Shown: positions 58,645 to 64,000 of the stretch, piece by piece
Layout: each line of letters starts with the position of its first letter
Position numbering within the stretch: position 1 is the first letter of the stretch
Source of the DNA: Cylindrodendrum hubeiense
Taxonomy: Eukaryota; Ascomycota; Sordariomycetes; Hypocreales; Nectriaceae
NCBI GenBank assembly: GCA_014621425.1
Contig: JAANBB010000055.1
Span: 1-64,000, forward strand
Direction of reading: 5' to 3'
Length of the DNA stretch: 64,000 nucleotides
The notes under the pieces: generated by a model
Told to the model about the DNA's origin: nothing
The model's input: the letters and a program-made list of their open reading frames with translations, nothing else
Database searches by the model: none
Translations under genes and position numbers: made by a program

Positions 58645-59273
58645 ATGTCTCTTCCCGAATCAGCTTCAATCGAGAACCTTACAGGGAAATACACCGTGAA
58701 CAAGCCCCTGTCCCACGGCCTGGACAAGGTCCTGGAGCTTGTAAGCAAGCATTTTACCTCTCCAACCAACACCGCGTATCCAAAATCTCAAAGTCACTAA
58801 CCCAAATCTTGTTCCAATCAATCCAGCAAGGACTCTCCTGGTTCAAGCGTACCGCCGCCAACTTCGCCCCAATCGTAGTGAATATCACCCAAACAACCCA
58901 GCAAATCGACGGCGCCTCCGTTGACTTCATCTCCGTCAAGAGCACCATCAGCGGCAAGGAGATGGCCTCCGAGGAGCGGTACCTCGACTTCAAGCCGCGT
59001 GAGGTGGAGATCCCGGACTTCGGCACCCTGCGCGTGCGCTCCGAGTGGCTAACGGACCTATCGGGAATCGAGAGCGAGTTCCTCCGCGCCGGCTGGAAGG
59101 AGGGGGACAAGTGTGTGCACATCGTTACGGAGGCACTGGTGCTCGGGTGGGTGCTGGAGCATGTCTGGGGCGTGCAGGAGGTGGAGGGGGGGAGGAAGTA
59201 TGTGCGGCAGGTTAGGATTACCAAGGGGGCGGAGGAGAGGACTGCGAAGTTGGTGTATGACTGGATTGAGTGA
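58645..59273 (+). CDS. Small lipocalin-like beta-barrel protein (tentative)
   Basis: Exons 58645-58740 and 58827-59273 (intron 86 bp) give 180 residues. It starts M-S-L-P-E-S-A-S-I-E-N-L-T-G-K-Y-T-V-N-K; then come alternating strands (A-P-I-V-V-N-I-T-Q-T-T, V-D-F-I-S-V-K-S-T-I) and an A-L-V-L-G-W-V-L-E-H-V-W-G segment, ending with Y-V-R-Q-V-R-I-T. The length and strand pattern fit small fungal lipocalin-like proteins that bind hydrophobic ligands. No signal peptide, so probably cytosolic. It follows the PKS on the same strand 560 bp away and could bind or shape a polyketide intermediate, but this is inference. Confidence in the gene is good; in the fold, modest. Confidence 0.6.
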
Positions 59274-59856
59274 GCTGGTTGAAGATGTCGCTTGTTGATG
59301 CCGATGGCTGTGAGGCTGTTTCTATGGGATACTGTTATCACAGCCTGGTATCGATGCAAGGTCACATAGTGACTATGCAGGGTCCTTTCTGGCATTATCT
59401 TACGCCTTGCATTCTACACCGTAGACAGCCTACCATATGTATCAATGTCACAGCCAGGATGCCTGATGGTTTTCAGGCTTATTACCTGAGACATCTCTCT
59501 TCCACAGAATTGCCGACGGTCGAAATGCGGTCCTATTGCTTCACATCTCCTTTAGGCTATGGTGTCCCAAACAAAGAACATCCAGCAAAGGATGCGTGTT
59601 CGAGGCTCACTAAGCCGCCCAGGTCTCGCCCGGAGGGCAATGTCCTCACAATATTCCAACAATCCTCAACGCATTCTTCTAGTACTGGTGCCTGGTGATC
59701 ATCATCACTTTAGCCCCCGGTCAAGACGGCTAGGACTCCTCGCATCGAGAAACGAGGAGCGAATCATCAACCCTTTAACGTGATGTGTAAGTGGCTATTG
59801 GTCATATTAATGAGATCCAGACCTGTCATGGCTCACACAACTCTCCAGACGATGGC

Positions 59857-60081
59857 GGGCGCGTCTGGTGGTGAGAAATTCGGATGACTAAGGATCTAGA
59901 GGTGTGCAGCCATTCCTGCACCGGGGCCGGTGCAAATGAGATCCAATACTCAACAAGGAACGGAATCGTTGATGTATGAGGAAGATGGCGGGCTGGGAAC
60001 TGCACTTATTGATTATTAGTAATAGGCCGTAGAATAAAGTGGCCGTTACTTTTTACTGTCAACGGCCCTGCTGGTGTTGCT
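59857..60081 (+). mobile_element. Dispersed repeat copy 3
   Basis: 225 bp closely matching 39021-39283, sharing long words such as AACGGAATCGTTGATGTATG. It holds one end motif, CCTGCACCGGGGCCGGTGCA at 59915-59934. Confidence 0.75.
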
Positions 60082-60881
60082 GTATTACAGTTAGCGGTCA
60101 TAATAAGCCTGAGTCCACCTAGCCGTGCGCTACCCTAAACATGAGCTTCGCACTGCAACCACTCCTCAATATCTCAATAACTGGATATATAGAAAAGTAG
60201 AAAATTTAAGATAATATATATAATATATCAGAATTCACTATGTCTTAATCTCAAGTTTTTCTACTATAGTCTGGGGATTTACTGAAGGTTTTATAATACA
60301 CATAGATTTTTTGTGTGGAGATTATTGAGAAAATTTGTACTAATAGTACCATACTTCCCACTGTGACCTAATATAGATACAAATTTAATAGATACTATAT
60401 ATTCATACCGCTCTATAGCTTTCAATTAATTAAGTAAAATAAGATATAAAATGAACTATATAGAAAAACTTCTAAGTTATTTTATAATGTTAAATAGATT
60501 TTAAATAAGAAAGACTGGAGTCTCTGTAGTATTTATTATGACCTCGAATTTTAGGTGTAACCGTATGAGCCCACTGTGAAGTGGACTCAGACTTATGGCC
60601 GCTGACTGTATCTACAGAGACGGGGATGTCTTGAGGGCCCCAAGCCCCCGGCAGCTCTAGCAGCTTGAATGTCTCCAGCAGCTACAGCGGCTATAGCGCT
60701 CTAAAGCTGAAGCAGTTGTTCGTTTTTATTCCTGGAGCTTAGTTGCGAGACTCTCAGAGTGCTGTAGCTGCTGTGGGTACCGAGGGCGCTGTAGCTACTA
60801 TAGCTGCTGGGGGCTTGAGGTGCTGTAGTCTTATTCTGCTTAAAATATGACACGTCTTATTTGCACCGCCGTCGGTGCAGG
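59915..60881. mobile_element. Possible inverted-repeat-bounded element with AT-rich core
   Basis: The motif at 59915-59941 (CCTGCACCGGGGCCGGTGCA then AATGAGA) recurs inverted at 60855-60881, which reads on the minus strand as CCTGCACCGACGGCGGTGCA then AATAAGA. The 967 bp between has no coding capacity and a strongly AT-rich centre, as in a non-autonomous or RIP-mutated DNA transposon. Homology with 39021-39283 extends beyond the left motif, so the true ends are uncertain. Confidence 0.5.
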
Positions 60882-61540
60882 TCGACAAGCACTCAAATAG
60901 GCCACTCTGCAAATGCCACACGAACCATCACATGCATGTGTCTCCGCTGACAGCAAGCACCCCCAGCCCACTGCTATCATCACCTTGAACTTCCAAGTGC
61001 CATAATCTCACCGAAATTGGTTCATGCAAATTGAGGTGGCCAATTGACCTATACCACCGTTAGTTCACATATCGACCAGGGCTTCGCGATAGTCCCATTA
61101 AGCACGGGGTTACCTATGGGCTACATCTCCAAAACAAGGCGACCAATATGTGGCGATGGATTGGGTGTCAACGCAATCATATCCGGATGTGGAATTAATG
61201 AGGCATATATTCATGTGATCCCAATTGAGATCAAATTATGTAGTCGCACTCTTCTCATCTGGGAAGTTGTGGTTCATTTCATCACAGGCAATCCTGTAGT
61301 AAAATATCACACACTCACATTTATTATGACTATTTGGTTACCTAGTCGTCCAAACAAGCAATACCAACTATGCTCTCAAACTTGCGGGCGAATTTGGAAC
61401 TAAATCACTGTCAATATCTTCACACTAATCGCATTGCCGCTTTTAGAGGCGACGGATGCCGGCTGAGAACTCTGAAAAGACATGGCCGCCCTTTCAGAAG
61501 CGATGGGTGTCAGCGGAGACCCAAAAGACTAGCTAGTATT

Positions 61541-62236
61541 CTAGGCAGCCTCTGAATCAGTGTCCTTCAGCAATTGGTAAGGGGAGGTGCCAGACTCCGG
61601 CGACATCTGAAAGAACTCGGCGAATGGGTTACATGCGAGCCCATCCGATGGACATGGCTCCATCTTGCCAAGCTGACTGTGAATGCGCCATCTGCTGGCC
61701 AGCTCCTCTAACTTATCGATGTAGAGCTGCAATTCCTTCCGGGCACTTTTGCAGCACTCGAGAAGGTAGCCATCATCATGTAACAGCGTTCCCTGAACCT
61801 CGAGCTTATTGTTGCTTTCGATAAGCTGGCGAGCCCAAAACCCAACCAGTGATCCAGCAAGCCAGTACTCTTCTCTGAGTTTTATGTAAGGGATATGTAT
61901 ATCACTGGAAACCTTTCTCTCGTCGGAGGGACCCAATGGCTCGCCGAGCCTGGATAGGATGGGATGCTCGTTGTGGTTGGAAAGGACCATGTGGAAATTC
62001 TGCCAGCCAAAACACGCAGACTCGTCATGTTTAGCATTGCAGATCTGCCATTCTATCTTCGTGCATAAATCGTGGAGAGAGCATCCCTCTTCTTCAACAG
62101 CGTCCCCGAGACGGCGATCTTCAAATGTATTTTCGTAAGGATTGAACACTTTGTGTCCACTGTTTGGGTCAATGATGGCGGAATGGCGGAACTCAGGCTC
62201 ATTATCTGTCTGATGGATGACGAGAGTAAGACACAT
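61541..62236 (-). CDS. Hypothetical protein, paralog of the gene at the right edge
   Basis: A single exon of 231 residues from the ATG at 62236 (M-C-L-T-L-V-I-H-Q-T-D). An upstream in-frame ATG at 62305 adds 23 residues of Ser/Thr/His-rich sequence and is less likely. Sequence features are W-Q-I-C-N-A, A-C-F-G-W-Q-N-F-H-M-V-L, a helical segment near 165-190 and a C-terminal block G-K-M-E-P-C-P-S then N-P-F-A-E-F-F-Q-M-S-P-E. All of these recur in the protein at 63320-64000, so this is a genuine gene family and not a chance frame. No signal peptide or known motif; function unknown. Confidence 0.65.
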   Translation of the reverse strand: MCLTLVIHQTDNEPEFRHSAIIDPNSGHKVFNPYENTFEDRRLGDAVEEEGCSLHDLCTKIEWQICNAKHDESACFGWQNFHMVLSNHNEHPILSRLGEPLGPSDERKVSSDIHIPYIKLREEYWLAGSLVGFWARQLIESNNKLEVQGTLLHDDGYLLECCKSARKELQLYIDKLEELASRWRIHSQLGKMEPCPSDGLACNPFAEFFQMSPESGTSPYQLLKDTDSEAA

Positions 62237-63319
62237 ATTGAGAGCTCGTGTGCTATGCGAGTGGGATGGCGGTGTTTGGGTGGATGTGTCGAATAGATGT
62301 AACAAGCTGATGTAAATGATTAAGTATTCTCGACTAAACTAGGGACAAGTACCAACTGATATATGCCTGCAAAGGCATCTAAAGCAGGACATCAGATCTT
62401 GTTCTACTGGAAAGAAGTCACTGTTCAACGTCCGACCGTTAGTGGCCCCGAAACAAAGGGCGAATAACAGGTGATACACCAACAAGCGGAATATCAATCT
62501 TTATAAGTCTAATTAACAAAGAGAGATTTAGGTCTCAAGGAAAAACCTCAAAGGATATTAACCTCATAGATCAATTCCTAGAATTGCCTAAGATTTTACT
62601 GATCATTAGGCTGGAGGCAATACATGAAGAATACCGGCGACTGAATGGGAAATTTGCGGTCGATTTCGTGCTCTTTGGAGAATCCCGGAATAATAAGCTA
62701 TTTGTAATTAAATATTTCCCCAATTACTCCTCACCCTCGGACTCGCAACTTGAGTCAGTCGCTGTATGTCCCTGAGACTCTAGTATGAACACATCATCTC
62801 TATTGAAAGCGGCAAATGCCAGTGGAGATACTTGACAGGATACAAGCTAGTATTATTCACCAACGCTCTTGATTCATGGGCAGGTATGGATTACCATTGT
62901 ACGGTAAGCATATTGTGAGATCTCCTTTAGAGTTGAGTAAAAAACAGCTCGCATCCCAAGAATATTCGAGAGATGTGTTCATGCTCCAGGGAGCAATGCA
63001 CGCGTGTGTACCTAGATTTTGTCACGACTGCCTGTCTCCGATCTATCCGATGATATTAGATGAGGCCAGAAAAAAGATCAGAGCAATGTCAAAGTCTCCT
63101 ACGGCGTTAGGGTTCACTGAGCCAGAAGCTATAGAAGTCACTGCATGAGAGACAATGGACTTGGACTACCGAGTAAAAGTAACCGGGTGAAAGATTGCAT
63201 TCAATCAAATCAATATATCATAAATTTTGTTAAATAAAACGGTATAATTATATTTAATCAATCCATTTCATAGAAACACCTTTAAACTCGCACCCGTGAC
63301 TTGGGATGTCGCTATCCAT
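62237..63319. other. AT-rich intergenic region between two paralogs
   Basis: 1.1 kb. Frames at 62584-62775 and 62876-63148 (63 and 90 codons) show no recognisable family and may be relics. No RNA gene or repeat recognised. Confidence 0.4.
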
Positions 63320-64000
63320 CTATATATCTGACATTACCGTGTCCTGAATTTCGGGGACAGGGGCAGGCGGAAGAGGCGCAGCGACATGGCAAGCGGTGTA
63401 GGATCGAAGAACTCGTGATTTGTCAGTTTCCTTCAGCAATCGGTTTGGGGAGACCTTGGTATTGTCTGGCGCAAGTTGCAATAACTCGTGGAATGGATAT
63501 GATTCGAAATGACTGGATGGGCACGGCTCCATCTTGCCTTCTTTCGCGTGCTCCTCCCATGTATTCCTCGCCACTTCCAACTTATCGATGCTGTCTTTCA
63601 AATCAATCCGGTCATCTTTAGCAATATTTATAAGGTCATGGTCAAACATCCAAACCAGTCTCTTTTTGGTCACGTTAAGCTGGTCGGCATCCAAAGCAAC
63701 GGAAACCCCAGCGGAGAAAAACGCCTCTCTAACTTGAATATAATAGACCTGAGTTGCATTGGAAGCGATTCCATTGTCGTGTGGGCTCATTGGCTCGCCA
63801 AATTTGGAGGTGACTGTATGTATGCTTTGTTGTACGTCCTGGCTGTGGACGACGACGTGGAAATCGCTCCAGCCATGGCAGGCGGACGGATCATCCCTAT
63901 GGATGCATACCTGCCATCTACCCACGATACAGGGGACTTCAATTTTTTTGGAGTCCTTTTCCTCGTGCGCCAAATAGCAGTGTGGACTCTGGAAAGGATT
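63320..64000 (-). CDS. Hypothetical protein, 5' partial, paralog of 61541-62236
   Basis: The frame is open to the right edge of the window (N-P-F-Q-S-P-H-C-Y-L-A-H-E-E-K at the edge), so the start is outside. Shared with the neighbour are W-Q-V-C, S-A-C-H-G-W-S-D-F-H-V-V-V, G-E-P-M-S-P-H-D, a D-S-I-D-K-L-E helix and G-K-M-E-P-C-P-S then P-F-H-E-L-L-Q-L-A-P, S-P-N-R-L-L-K-E-T-D. It has an extra C-terminal tail of about 30 residues rich in Pro and Ala. Same orientation as its paralog, 1.1 kb apart, which suggests tandem duplication. Function unknown. Confidence 0.65.
   Translation of the reverse strand, partial: NPFQSPHCYLAHEEKDSKKIEVPCIVGRWQVCIHRDDPSACHGWSDFHVVVHSQDVQQSIHTVTSKFGEPMSPHDNGIASNATQVYYIQVREAFFSAGVSVALDADQLNVTKKRLVWMFDHDLINIAKDDRIDLKDSIDKLEVARNTWEEHAKEGKMEPCPSSHFESYPFHELLQLAPDNTKVSPNRLLKETDKSRVLRSYTACHVAAPLPPAPVPEIQDTVMSDI

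Larger units (their letters stand above)
59274..61540. other. AT-rich, repeat-rich region without genes
   Basis: 2.3 kb without a supportable gene. It contains the dispersed repeat at 59857-60081, a very AT-rich block at about 60165-60560, GCTGTAGC-rich DNA at 60650-60830 and an inverted end motif at 60855-60881. The composition is unlike the gene-bearing flanks. Confidence 0.6.

Noticed and set aside
62584..63148. Two short frames (63 and 90 codons) between the paralogs
   Set aside because: Too short and without conserved features or clear splice links; possibly relics.
1..64000. CRISPR arrays, phage genes or bacterial operons
   Set aside because: The repeats are coding, tandem or transposon-like; spliceosomal introns throughout show nuclear fungal DNA.

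Overview
The window is nuclear DNA of a filamentous ascomycete, most likely a sordariomycete of the Hypocreales type. The evidence is the many 48-90 bp GT-AG introns with CTAAC/CTGAC branch sites, the Zn2Cys6 regulator, PDR and MDR type ABC transporters, an ENA-type cation ATPase, a non-reducing polyketide synthase and an RTA1-like membrane protein. No bacterial, phage or CRISPR features were seen. The species cannot be named from the sequence alone.

Layout. (1) 1-8111: a long run of four-cysteine repeats (open at the left edge, seven N bases) that joins abruptly, inside a short shared word at about 5061-5076, to the second half of a PDR-type ABC transporter. (2) 8551-16585: an NRPS-like adenylation-carrier-condensation enzyme on the minus strand, divergent from a CYP52-like P450; together they look like a small lipid or amide metabolite locus. 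(3) 17579-23297: an ENA-type P-type ATPase and a convergent Zn2Cys6 transcription factor. (4) 24408-31335: two unknown proteins, a hexapeptide-repeat acetyltransferase and an APH-type kinase-like protein. (5) 32056-38864: a dense housekeeping block: XPT1, a DUF3669-like protein, an oxidoreductase-like mitochondrial protein, a probable CENP-O/Mcm21-like kinetochore protein, and DPM3, a three-exon gene too small and too split to appear as an ORF. (6) 39410-59273: a second specialised region with a gene remnant, a full MDR-type ABC transporter, a membrane-anchored UDP-glycosyltransferase, an RTA1-like protein, a complete SAT-KS-AT-PT-ACP-TE polyketide synthase and a small lipocalin-like protein. 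This is a plausible gene cluster for making, glycosylating and exporting an aromatic polyketide. (7) 59274-64000: AT-rich, repeat-rich DNA with two paralogous genes of an unknown family, the second cut by the window edge.

I rebuilt the gene structures by hand from splice sites and reading-frame continuity. Coding totals are multiples of three for the intact spliced genes. Two large genes (the NRPS-like enzyme at about 11921-11935 and the ENA ATPase at about 19731-19740) each need exactly one extra base to restore a conserved motif, and a smaller remnant may need one too. Either the locus is decaying or the assembly has single-base deletions. The N bases and the chimeric junction in the repeat tract make assembly error a real possibility.

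Repeats include a dispersed family whose ends carry CCTGCACCG...CGGTGCAAATAAGA-type palindromes (29.5, 39.1, 59.9 and 60.9 kb), a 143 bp MITE-like element at 48.5 kb, a long hairpin at 29.4 kb, a 21 bp tandem array upstream of the ATPase and a two-copy repeat at 45.8 kb.
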